7,963 nucleotides of DNA from Erysipelotrichaceae bacterium UBA6182. Lineage in GTDB: Bacteria > Bacillota_I > Bacilli_A > Erysipelotrichales > Erysipelotrichaceae. The stretch lies in NCBI GenBank assembly GCA_002422065.1, contig DITO01000211.1, forward strand, positions 1 to 7,963, in the 5' to 3' direction. The notes below the pieces were generated by a model. That model was not told the DNA's origin. It ran no database searches and worked only from the letters and a program-made list of their open reading frames with translations. Shown here in pieces: positions 1 to 5,418 of the stretch. The number at the start of each line of letters is the position of its first letter. The first letter of the stretch is position 1. A program made the translations under genes and the position numbers.

Positions 1-2
1 AT

Positions 3-485
3 AAACATCACGTCTGGAGTTATGACTTCGTTACTGATCAGTTAGAAAGTAAAAAGAAGCTCAGATGGCTGAATATCATTGATGAGCATTCTAGAATATG
101 CATCTTCAGTGAACCCAGAAGAAACTGGACGCACCAAGACATTATTGAAGTTTTATCGGATTGTTTTATTCTTCACTCAGTCCCTGCACATATCAGAAGC
201 GATAATGGACTAGAATTCATTGCTAAAGAACTAAGAAAATGGTTCAAAGACATCGGCGTCATCACTTCTTATATTGAACCAGGAATTCCATGGGAGAATG
301 GTTACTGTGAATCATTCAATAGTAAGATGAGAGATGAATTCTTAAATATGGAAGTCTTCAGTACACTGAATGAGGCTAAGGCACTTACAAAACAATGGGT
401 TGTATATTACAATACAGTTAGACCACACAGTTCACTAAACTATCAACCGCCTGCACCGCTTACAGTTCAAGAACTAAGATCTTAA
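3..485 (+). CDS. IS3-family transposase OrfB, C-terminal part (open at the window's left edge)
   Basis: This is the catalytic DDE (rve/integrase-core) half of an IS3-family OrfB transposase, which joins the IS ends to target DNA. Translating from base 3 gives 160 residues with no stop before TAA at 483-485. The catalytic triad is visible: D8 in WSYDFV, D67 in RSDNG and E103 in ENGYCESFN, with exactly 35 residues between D67 and E103. The C-terminal YYNTVRPHSSLNYQPPAP block is the family signature. From memory, the wording of HIRSDNG and YIEPG.PWENGY resembles the IS2/IS407-type subgroups. The N-terminal HTH part, OrfA and the left IS end lie outside the window, so I cannot tell whether the element is intact. 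There is no internal stop or frameshift in the visible part. The IS right end follows 16 bases after the stop codon. Confidence 0.95.
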   Translation, partial: KHHVWSYDFVTDQLESKKKLRWLNIIDEHSRICIFSEPRRNWTHQDIIEVLSDCFILHSVPAHIRSDNGLEFIAKELRKWFKDIGVITSYIEPGIPWENGYCESFNSKMRDEFLNMEVFSTLNEAKALTKQWVVYYNTVRPHSSLNYQPPAPLTVQELRS

Positions 486-500
486 GTCTCTATTCTATAT

Positions 501-524
501 TGGAACATTTTATGGGGCAGTGCA
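501..524 (+). repeat. Probable right terminal inverted repeat of the IS3-family element
   Basis: The bases after the transposase stop end in TTTTATGGGGCAGTGCA. Read on the other strand this begins TGCACTGCCCC, the 5'-TG...GCCCC form expected for the tips of IS3-family elements. It is placed 16-39 bases after the OrfB stop, as usual for these elements. The matching left end and the 3-4 bp target duplication lie outside the window, so the outer boundary at 524 may be off by a few bases. Confidence 0.6.
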
Positions 525-832
525 ATGTTATTTATGTGAATTGTTTGGCTTTAGACAGAGTTCAGAAATTTTTGGGTTTTTCCGAAACAAGTGGAATTCG
601 ACGAAGTTTAATAACGTATTCATGTGTACCTAGAGCACTTAATAATTATAGTTCCTTACTTGATCACTTAATAAGTCTTGGATATGAGGTAAATAAAACT
701 AAAAGAACATATGATTTAGCAAGTAAGATTTCTGTCAACCATATTGCATTCACAGAATCTGAGAAGAAGTATATAAAAAATTATCTTGAACTAAAATCCT
801 TATCAGAAAAACTAAATCAAGTGGATAATTAA
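512..832 (+). pseudogene. Unrecognised ORF fragment abutting the IS end
   Basis: An open frame of about 107 codons, ending with TAA at 830-832, runs out of the IS terminal repeat. I do not recognise the protein. It is soluble-looking, with the blocks LDRVQKFLGFSETSGIRRSL and TESEKKYIKNYLELKSLSEK; the second looks helical and charged. The only ATG near the front (512) lies inside the IS terminal repeat, a TTG at 500 is also within the IS, and neither has a Shine-Dalgarno sequence. The simplest reading is the 3' tail of a gene cut by the IS insertion, with the first codons borrowed from the IS. A less likely alternative is a small gene starting at GTG 536. Confidence 0.45.
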
Positions 833-860
833 TTCAATTTTCGAGTATCATTATGGATAG

Positions 861-876
861 GTTATACTGATATAAC
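861..876. repeat. Short AT-rich inverted repeat
   Basis: GTTATA and TATAAC form a perfect 6-bp inverted repeat around CTGA, extended by one G-T wobble. It lies between the truncated ORF and the tRNA-like gene promoter. There is no T-run after it, so it is not a convincing terminator. A weak hairpin or a protein-binding site are both possible. Confidence 0.35.
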
Positions 877-931
877 TATATTACAAATATTAAAGCTGCA
901 ATGTATATATTAAAAATGGTTCAAAAAAGTG

Positions 932-959
932 TTGCCAATCCAGCGAATTAGAGTACAAT
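932..959 (+). promoter_or_regulatory. Sigma-70/SigA-type promoter for the tRNA-like RNA and HEPN gene
   Basis: TTGCCA at 932-937 matches the -35 consensus at 5 of 6 positions, and TACAAT at 954-959 matches the -10 at 5 of 6. The spacer is 16 bp. Transcription would begin near 966, about 12 nt before the first base of the tRNA-like fold at 979. That is a normal short tRNA leader. It is one of the best promoter matches in the window. Confidence 0.7.
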
Positions 960-978
960 AGTTTATAGATAGATTTTT

Positions 979-1069
979 GCCATATTAACTTAATGGTAGA
1001 GCATTTGCCTTCATTGCTTTAGGGCACTTAACGCAAAGAGTATTGGTTCGAATCCAATATATGGCACCA
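979..1069 (+). tRNA. tRNA-like RNA with a 24-nt anticodon loop (possible tRNA decoy, sensor or degenerate tRNA)
   Basis: The 91-nt segment folds as a tRNA almost everywhere. The acceptor stem GCCATAT (979-985) pairs perfectly with ATATGGC (1059-1065), followed by discriminator A and an encoded CCA (1067-1069). The T arm is a 5-bp stem ATTGG/CCAAT around a canonical TTCGAAT loop. The D arm has ACTT/GAGC (10:25 is an A-C mismatch) around AATGGTA. The tertiary contacts are present: U8-A14, A15-U48, G18G19 and T54-A58. The anticodon stem TTTGC (1004-1008) pairs perfectly with GCAAA (1033-1037), but the loop between them is 24 nt instead of 7. Inside it TGC (1015-1017) can pair with GCA (1024-1026). 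Bacterial tRNA introns known to me are large self-splicing introns, so a 17-nt insert is abnormal. A HEPN gene starts 17 nt downstream with no terminator between. This is either a specialised tRNA mimic or a decayed tRNA; the intact stems favour selection for the fold. Confidence 0.75.
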
Positions 1070-1075
1070 CTAATT

Positions 1076-1083
1076 GAGGTGAG
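1076..1083 (+). promoter_or_regulatory. Ribosome binding site of the HEPN gene
   Basis: GAGGTGAG lies just after the encoded CCA of the tRNA-like RNA. Its GAGG core is 7 nt from the ATG at 1087 and 16 nt from the second in-frame ATG at 1096, so 1087 is the better start. Cleavage at the tRNA 3' end, for example by RNase Z or exonucleases, would leave an mRNA beginning almost at this site. Confidence 0.65.
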
Positions 1084-1086
1084 ATT

Positions 1087-1968
1087 ATGTATATAATGTT
1101 TTTGGAAAACACACCAACATACAGTAAAATAAAAAAAATATACGGTAAATCGAATCAGTACATCAATACGGCTTTAATAGCGTTAGATCACTTTAGCAAA
1201 AGTGATATGGAAAACACTTTAGGTGACAGTGTTACCTGGGACCCCATAAATAAAAAAGAATCAGTTAAAATTTCAAAAATTTTCATTAGAAAAATATACT
1301 TAACTGTTATAACTGATATGATTGATTCCTATCTTAAGGATGTTGTGAAAAGCAATTTGTATTTGTTTCACGATGATTTTATTAAAGGGTTTAACGGATG
1401 TCGAGGAGTTAGAGATAGAGTCAATTTTTTTTGCCAAGAATATTACTCAATTAAAAGATTGCTGTTCTCTTTTGTAGATTTAGTAATTTCATGGAGAAAT
1501 AAAATTGCACACTTAAATTCTGAATCTTCTATTACAAAAGAAAATCGAAATACACTACAGATGGATAAAAATTATATTTATAAATACTATTCTAATATGG
1601 ATATTGATCTACTACTTCAAAACTTCGATCATAATGGTAATATAAAATACAAAGAGTTGATTAGTTTAAATAGTGCGTCGATTGAGTTCTTAAATGAGGT
1701 TGATAAAGAAATTTTGAAGAAATTTGATTTATCACAATTTCTTGATTTTGTAAAAAAAGAAGTAAGTATCGATAAAAATAAATTCAACAACTTATTAAAT
1801 CAAAATGAAATAAGAAAATCAAATTATGTCATGGGTATCATGGAAAATTATGGGTTCAAAAAAACTACAAACAAAAAATATGAAGAAAACGATAGAAGAA
1901 ATCGATTTAAAGTAATTGAACCAATATCGGTAAATGTAAGTGAAATTTACGACACCATATTTAAATAA
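1087..1968 (+). CDS. HEPN-motif protein, putative ribonuclease toxin/effector
   Basis: This 293-aa soluble protein has no signal peptide or TM segment. Residues about 60-145 are predicted helical (SKIFIRKIYLTVITDMIDSY, EYYSIKRLLFSFVDLVISW) and end in WRNKIAHL. R137-N138-x3-H142 is the R-N-x-x-x-H motif that forms the metal-independent RNase site of HEPN domains. A helical bundle ending in this motif is how the HEPN fold looks in toxins, anticodon nucleases and abortive-infection proteins. The remaining 150 residues, Lys/Asn-rich and charged, are not recognised; they may bind the RNA or a partner. The gene follows the tRNA-like RNA by 17 nt under the same promoter, and a terminator lies downstream. 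No MNT-type nucleotidyltransferase antitoxin gene is adjacent, which makes an RNA partner worth considering. HEPN assignment rests on the motif and helical context only; the substrate is unknown. A non-toxic HEPN scaffold protein is the main alternative. Confidence 0.65.
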   Translation: MYIMFLENTPTYSKIKKIYGKSNQYINTALIALDHFSKSDMENTLGDSVTWDPINKKESVKISKIFIRKIYLTVITDMIDSYLKDVVKSNLYLFHDDFIKGFNGCRGVRDRVNFFCQEYYSIKRLLFSFVDLVISWRNKIAHLNSESSITKENRNTLQMDKNYIYKYYSNMDIDLLLQNFDHNGNIKYKELISLNSASIEFLNEVDKEILKKFDLSQFLDFVKKEVSIDKNKFNNLLNQNEIRKSNYVMGIMENYGFKKTTNKKYEENDRRNRFKVIEPISVNVSEIYDTIFK

Positions 1969-2136
1969 ATTATGTAAAACCTAACAATTTAAAAATCATC
2001 AGTGATAATTTATTGGGTTTGAACATAATATTCTGAACACTCATTTTATTTAGTATTTTATCAAAACTTGTATTAGTTGATTTCCAACGAATGTTTTCTA
2101 CACTTTTCTTTACAACACCCAGAACTTACCCAATAT

Positions 2137-2165
2137 TACCCATTAGTCCTCTAGTGGGTATTTTT
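2137..2165 (+). terminator. Rho-independent terminator of the tRNA-like/HEPN unit
   Basis: TACCCATTAG (2137-2146) pairs with CTAGTGGGTA (2151-2160) over 10 bp with one G-T wobble around a TCCT loop, followed directly by TTTTTC. It lies about 170 bp after the HEPN stop with no gene between. It closes the HEPN transcription unit and separates it from the next promoter. Confidence 0.8.
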
Positions 2166-2238
2166 CTTGTATTATGTTGCATTCCATATGCCCCATTGCA
2201 TTTCGTTGCACGTTTGGCACATTCCTTGGATAATAAAT

Positions 2239-2268
2239 CTGATATACCAAGGCAATCAATACTATGAT
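2239..2268 (+). promoter_or_regulatory. Probable promoter of the 7-TM gene operon
   Basis: TATGAT at 2263-2268 is a good -10 (5 of 6) within the context TATGATAAAAT, which recurs upstream of the lipoprotein gene at 5368. The best -35 is CTGATA at 2239-2244 (4 of 6) with an 18-bp spacer. The start would be near 2275, giving a leader of about 80 nt. Confidence 0.5.
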
Positions 2269-2353
2269 AAAATTAGACTAAACAACAATTATAATCATTT
2301 ACTTATCAATTACACCAATCAAGAAAAACCATCACACCTTTTTTGGGGGGCAT

Positions 2354-3028
2354 ATGAGCTACAAACGTATCAGCATGAGCATCTATGGATTCATAGCGCT
2401 CATCATCGTTAGCTTAAGTATTCATTTTGGTTTTGAATACTTAGTTGACTATAATCAATGGATAGGTCTAATCATCGGCATATTCATGATGATTTTCAGT
2501 ATCCTGCTTTATTTGCTTGGAAATCAGAATACAATCTTTTATCAACTCACATTTCTTGTGAATATGGTTGCTATTGGGTTTTTCATTACAGCATACTATG
2601 TTTTTAAAGCATATAGCCTATCACTTAACGACTTTCTAGTAGCAATCCTTGTTTCGATGGCTGTTCTCATCTTATTTTCACTACTGAGTCGTATCAAACT
2701 ATTCAAGCGTCACCACAAAATATTCCTAGGCGTTTTTATTTCTTTATCATTTGTTATCTCATTAATCTTATGGCTATCATCTTCTGGATTCACCGGATTA
2801 TCGTTTTATTTTCTCAACATCATCTACTTCTTGATGATAGGTATGGTTTCAACACCAGAGTCATTTAAAGACTTATCAAAAGAAATGGCATGGATCAGTT
2901 TTGGAGCCTTTATCCTGATTAGCATTATCGTCTTAATCATCATCAGCGAAGGAGAAGCACTATCTGGTTTTGATGGTGCTATCATCGATGGAAGTCAAAA
3001 GAGTAAGAAAAAGAGCAAACAGATATGA
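2354..3028 (+). CDS. Predicted 7-TM integral membrane protein of unknown function
   Basis: The 224-aa protein is almost entirely hydrophobic. Seven likely TM helices lie at about residues 10-30, 36-56, 62-84, 94-112, 122-142, 147-166 and 178-198. A basic SRIKLFKRHHK loop follows TM4. A lysine-rich tail (QKSKKKSKQI) closes the protein and is probably cytoplasmic. I see no catalytic motif and do not recognise the family. The start is ATG 2354, with GGGGGG at 2345-2350; the spacing is short (3 nt), but no other in-frame start nearby is better. The stop TGA overlaps the ATG of the following small gene (ATGA), which suggests translational coupling. Together with the two following genes it forms a likely envelope operon. 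Confidence 0.75.
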   Translation: MSYKRISMSIYGFIALIIVSLSIHFGFEYLVDYNQWIGLIIGIFMMIFSILLYLLGNQNTIFYQLTFLVNMVAIGFFITAYYVFKAYSLSLNDFLVAILVSMAVLILFSLLSRIKLFKRHHKIFLGVFISLSFVISLILWLSSSGFTGLSFYFLNIIYFLMIGMVSTPESFKDLSKEMAWISFGAFILISIIVLIIISEGEALSGFDGAIIDGSQKSKKKSKQI

Positions 3029-3135
3029 TGCATGAAATTGGAGTCATCATCATCTTTATATTCAGTATGCTGATACCTAATGTTGTTTATGTGATCATCA
3101 CTTTGAAAAAGAAAAAAGATGATTCCTCTTCATGA
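3025..3135 (+). CDS. 36-aa single-TM small membrane protein, overlapping the 7-TM gene
   Basis: The frame begins ATGATG at 3025, overlapping the upstream TGA as ATGA, and ends TGA at 3133-3135. The product starts MMHEIGVIIIFIFSMLIP and continues NVVYVIITLKKKKDDSSS. That is one hydrophobic helix (about residues 5-27) followed by KKKK and an acidic/serine tail: a classic positive-inside small membrane protein. There is no separate strong Shine-Dalgarno sequence, so translation probably depends on coupling to the 7-TM gene. The function is unknown; an accessory subunit of the 7-TM protein is an obvious idea. The 36 codons alone could be chance, but the TM-then-basic pattern and the overlap favour a real gene. 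Confidence 0.55.
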   Translation: MMHEIGVIIIFIFSMLIPNVVYVIITLKKKKDDSSS

Positions 3136-3146
3136 GATGAATCATC
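3118..3146 (+). repeat. Stem-loop over the end of the 36-aa gene (possible attenuator)
   Basis: GATGATTC (3118-3125) and GAATCATC (3139-3146) are perfect 8-bp inverted repeats. Inside them CTC/GAG closes a TTCAT loop, leaving a 2-nt bulge. The hairpin covers the stop codon of the small membrane gene and precedes the RBS of the next gene. The run after it (ATTGATATTGTTTT) is too mixed for a standard terminator. It may be a weak attenuator or an mRNA-stability hairpin. Confidence 0.5.
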
Positions 3147-3177
3147 ATTGATATTGTTTTGAGGGGGTATTGATTTG

Positions 3178-3978
3178 ATGGTTTCAAAGAAAGCTAGAGT
3201 AGTCAAAAAATGGTTCTATTTGCTTGGTGCAATGATGATTGCATCTTTTGTGATGATAGGTATCAGTTTCTATGAAAAATACATAGAAGCCAGAGAAATG
3301 AATGATTTAATTCCAAGATCACAATTTAACATTAGTATTTCTGATAATTCAGATTTTGAGTCCGAGGTTTCATTCTTGAGCGTTCAGACTACAATCAATC
3401 AAGGCATGACATATGCATCAATTAATATCGATGATATCATTCAAAGTGAAGGTTACTATATTGATCACAACTATCCTTACTTGGCATATAGTTTTTATCT
3501 TAAAAACGATGGAAGTCAAACCATCAGCATCAATTATTTCCTCAAGATCATTAATGTTACCAATGCCATGCATGAAAAAATCAGATTCTTAATTATTGAG
3601 GATAACGTTATTCAGGGTATGTATCAAAAAGCAGATCAAATTGATGAATCCAATCACATACCTGATGATCAACAGTTGCCTAGTGGAATTGATTTCTTAT
3701 CAGAATATATGGTGATGAGGGGATTATTAGTTGATTTTCAACCAGAAGAGGTTAAATCATTTAGAATCATTATATGGCTTGAAGTACAAGACTCAGATAT
3801 GGATCATGATTTTCAAAATGGTAGGATTGATGCACAAATGGTTTTTAGTATAGATAGGGATGATGAACTGAATCACTCACAAACACGATTGGTATCAAAT
3901 GAGAGCGAAATGTTTTTTAGTTCATCAATGATATGCGCAGTTGAACTTAAGATTTTGTATGAAGAAGAGGAATCATGA
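3178..3978 (+). CDS. Membrane-anchored TasA/camelysin-like extracytoplasmic protein
   Basis: The 266-aa protein has a basic N-terminus (KKARVVKKW) and one TM segment (about residues 12-32), followed by an outside domain. Two stretches recall the beta-sandwich proteins processed by SipW-type signal peptidases (TasA, camelysin and relatives): YSFYLKNDGSQTISINYFLK at 104-123, like the family's 'F.v.NtG...v.y', and IIIWLEVQDSDMDHDFQNGR at 197-216, like the family's IWLEG.DPD...D...GG. The C-terminus is acidic (YEEEES). No Ala-x-Ala cleavage site stands out after the TM segment, so it may stay membrane-anchored. GAGGGGG at 3161-3167 lies 10 nt from the ATG 3178 and 7 nt from an in-frame TTG at 3175; the TTG cannot be excluded. 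No sipW or other tasA-like gene is nearby. The family call is from pattern memory and is moderate. Confidence 0.6.
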   Translation: MVSKKARVVKKWFYLLGAMMIASFVMIGISFYEKYIEAREMNDLIPRSQFNISISDNSDFESEVSFLSVQTTINQGMTYASINIDDIIQSEGYYIDHNYPYLAYSFYLKNDGSQTISINYFLKIINVTNAMHEKIRFLIIEDNVIQGMYQKADQIDESNHIPDDQQLPSGIDFLSEYMVMRGLLVDFQPEEVKSFRIIIWLEVQDSDMDHDFQNGRIDAQMVFSIDRDDELNHSQTRLVSNESEMFFSSSMICAVELKILYEEEES

Positions 3979-3993
3979 ATGAACATTGTTCAT
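3979..3993. repeat. Perfect 7-bp palindrome after the TasA-like gene
   Basis: ATGAACA-T-TGTTCAT is a perfect inverted repeat with a single central base, starting at the base after the stop codon. It is too short and lacks the T-run of a terminator. It has the size and symmetry of a dimeric-regulator site, but it sits about 200 bp upstream of the next gene, so its role is unclear. Confidence 0.35.
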
Positions 3994-4193
3994 CTGTTAG
4001 CATGAAGTTATAACTAAAGTTGATTGATAGTTCAATTGATAATGAAGAATGAGATTGAAAATATATACAATCACATTGAATAAACAAGGGAACGCACAGT
4101 AGTGACAATATTGGATTCTATGACTGATTTTAGTGTAGAATCATTTTGTTCCTTCAAAAATTGAAAGTAAAGCGAGTAAAAAGGAAAAACACA

Positions 4194-5150
4194 ATGAAAG
4201 CTTCAGAAATTATTATAAACAAACTCAATAGGTTACCTAATGGAAGAGCTTCGATTAAGCAGCTCAATAGTAGTATCACTAATTTCTATTTTCAGTCCAA
4301 AAACAAGAAAACATTTTGGTCAGATCATTTACACAAACTTATAAATGAGGGATACTCATTTGATCTATTTGATATCCTGGAAAATGAATCATTTCGTTTT
4401 ACTAATCGAAAAATACCAAAAGGGAATGCAAGAGCGAACAAATTAGGTGATTCTGGATGTGATTTAAATACAGTTGTAGGTATACTGGGTTATCATTATT
4501 ACAAGAAATCAACAGGAAATTCTATCTATGATCCTACCCATGTTATTGCTTCTGTACTAGAATGGGCAGAAGTTGCTATTAACACACGAGGATACATTCA
4601 GTTTGTTGAGTATGATATCAAGAGTACTACGGTTAGAGATATAATTGCTCACATCAAAAATATCATTGATATTGACATCAGCTATGTTGACAATAATCAC
4701 TTGTATCGTTGTTTTTCTGTTGCGGAATATTATAGTATACCCCAAGTTAATTTCTCAAGCAACTTACAACCACATTTAAAATCAGTCCCTAATAAATCAT
4801 TAGCCATTCTAGGTGATTCAGCATTGAGACTCATCAGAGTAACTCAATCGTACCTGCAAGGTAGTGATCCTACTGCTATTGAAGACAATTCACAAGAATT
4901 TGAAAATGATGAGTATTTAGCAAAACTAACTTTGAAACTTGAATTGTTTGGGTATACGCATATTATCGTTGACGGTGTTGAAAAATACCATTCAAATGAA
5001 ATACTTGGAGAAAAAGTGTTATCAACTCTCTATGAGGCATTCATAGGAGCAATCTATCTAACACTTAAAGAAAATCAAGAGAATATGGAAAAACTTGAAG
5101 AGTTTATTTCAAAAACCATACATTACGAAAACCCACTGTCAAATTTGTAG
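4194..5150 (+). CDS. RNase III-like domain protein with an incomplete catalytic site
   Basis: The start at ATG 4194 has AAGGAA at 4181-4186, 7 nt upstream; a longer frame to TTG 4146 lacks an RBS. The product is 318 aa. The C-terminal half (about 165-310) follows the RNase III layout: NKSLAILGDSAL (200-211) for the NERLEFLGDAVL signature, NDEYLAKLTLKLELFGY (238-254) for the 'NE.LA..A..LGL' helix, and VLSTLYEAFIGAIYL (275-289) for ILADAFEALIGAIYL. D208 and E281 match E. coli D45 and E117, but the E38, E41 and D114 equivalents are K201, A204 and T278. There is no C-terminal dsRNA-binding domain. Residues 1-160 are not recognised; the first 70 look like a helical, winged-helix-type region. This is not a housekeeping rnc or Mini-III. 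It may bind structured RNA without cutting it, or cut with an altered site. It appears to be a single-gene unit. Confidence 0.65.
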   Translation: MKASEIIINKLNRLPNGRASIKQLNSSITNFYFQSKNKKTFWSDHLHKLINEGYSFDLFDILENESFRFTNRKIPKGNARANKLGDSGCDLNTVVGILGYHYYKKSTGNSIYDPTHVIASVLEWAEVAINTRGYIQFVEYDIKSTTVRDIIAHIKNIIDIDISYVDNNHLYRCFSVAEYYSIPQVNFSSNLQPHLKSVPNKSLAILGDSALRLIRVTQSYLQGSDPTAIEDNSQEFENDEYLAKLTLKLELFGYTHIIVDGVEKYHSNEILGEKVLSTLYEAFIGAIYLTLKENQENMEKLEEFISKTIHYENPLSNL

Positions 5151-5367
5151 TTTATCTATTTTTTCATTAAATTACATCATTTTGCATGTGGTTCCGACAA
5201 TTGATAGAAACATCATTATTTGCAGCTTTAGTCTACTCGCAAAAAGCAAAATAACCCCAAATTAATCCTTTTGAAGTTCATGATTTCATACCTTGCCTTT
5301 AATAAAATCATAGAATTATTTGTCTTTTTTAGAAATATCTAGATCAATAGGTTGATTCGATAGTATC

Positions 5368-5373
5368 TATGAT
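5368..5373 (+). promoter_or_regulatory. -10 element of the lipoprotein gene promoter
   Basis: TATGAT within TATGATAAAATAGG is a strong -10 (5 of 6) and shares the TATGATAAAAT context with the promoter at 2263. The -35 is poor: a TTGATT at 5352-5357 is too close (10-bp spacer) and the right distance holds only CAATAG at 5345-5350. Transcription would begin near 5380, about 39 nt before the start codon. Confidence 0.5.
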
Positions 5374-5405
5374 AAAATAGGGCTAACCAAACAAAAATTA
5401 AATAT

Positions 5406-5412
5406 GGAGGGG
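5406..5412 (+). promoter_or_regulatory. Ribosome binding site that fixes the lipoprotein start
   Basis: GGAGGGG lies 6 nt before ATG 5419. An upstream in-frame ATG at 5404 overlaps this Shine-Dalgarno sequence and would add MEGYQ before the signal peptide, so it is not the real start. Confidence 0.8.
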
Positions 5413-5418
5413 TATCAA

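Larger units (their letters stand above)
1969..2353. other. 385-bp intergenic region between the HEPN gene and the 7-TM gene
   Basis: From 1969 to about 2136 the sequence is AT-rich with no ORF, RBS or fold that I can support. It would be the 3' UTR of the HEPN transcript, which ends at the terminator at 2137-2165. From 2166 on it holds three TTGCA motifs (2177-2210), a promoter (about 2239-2268) and a leader of roughly 80 nt for the next gene. A small reading frame in 2167-2412 overlaps the next gene in another frame and looks spurious. Confidence 0.6.

Noticed and set aside
1004..1020. A normal tRNA anticodon arm with a 7-nt loop (CTTCATT, anticodon UCA)
   Set aside because: The would-be 3' stem GCTTT pairs with TTTGC at only two positions, while GCAAA at 1033-1037 pairs at all five. 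The expanded loop is the better fold.
979..1069. A class II tRNA with a long variable arm
   Set aside because: It needs a good anticodon stem closed right after a 7-nt loop, which is absent; the extra bases lie within the anticodon stem, and the variable region is only GAGT.
2167..2412. 81-codon frame with His-rich peptide
   Set aside because: It overlaps the start of the 7-TM gene in another frame, has no RBS, starts right at the T-run of a terminator and contains the promoter of the next gene.
4036..4071. Promoter upstream of the RNase III-like gene (TTGATA, then TACAAT at 4066)
   Set aside because: The spacer between TTGATA and TACAAT is 24 bp, and the base run at the proper -35 distance matches poorly, so no promoter is called.
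4557..4745. 62-codon minus-strand frame
   Set aside because: It lies wholly inside the RNase III-like gene on the other strand, with no RBS or recognisable protein.
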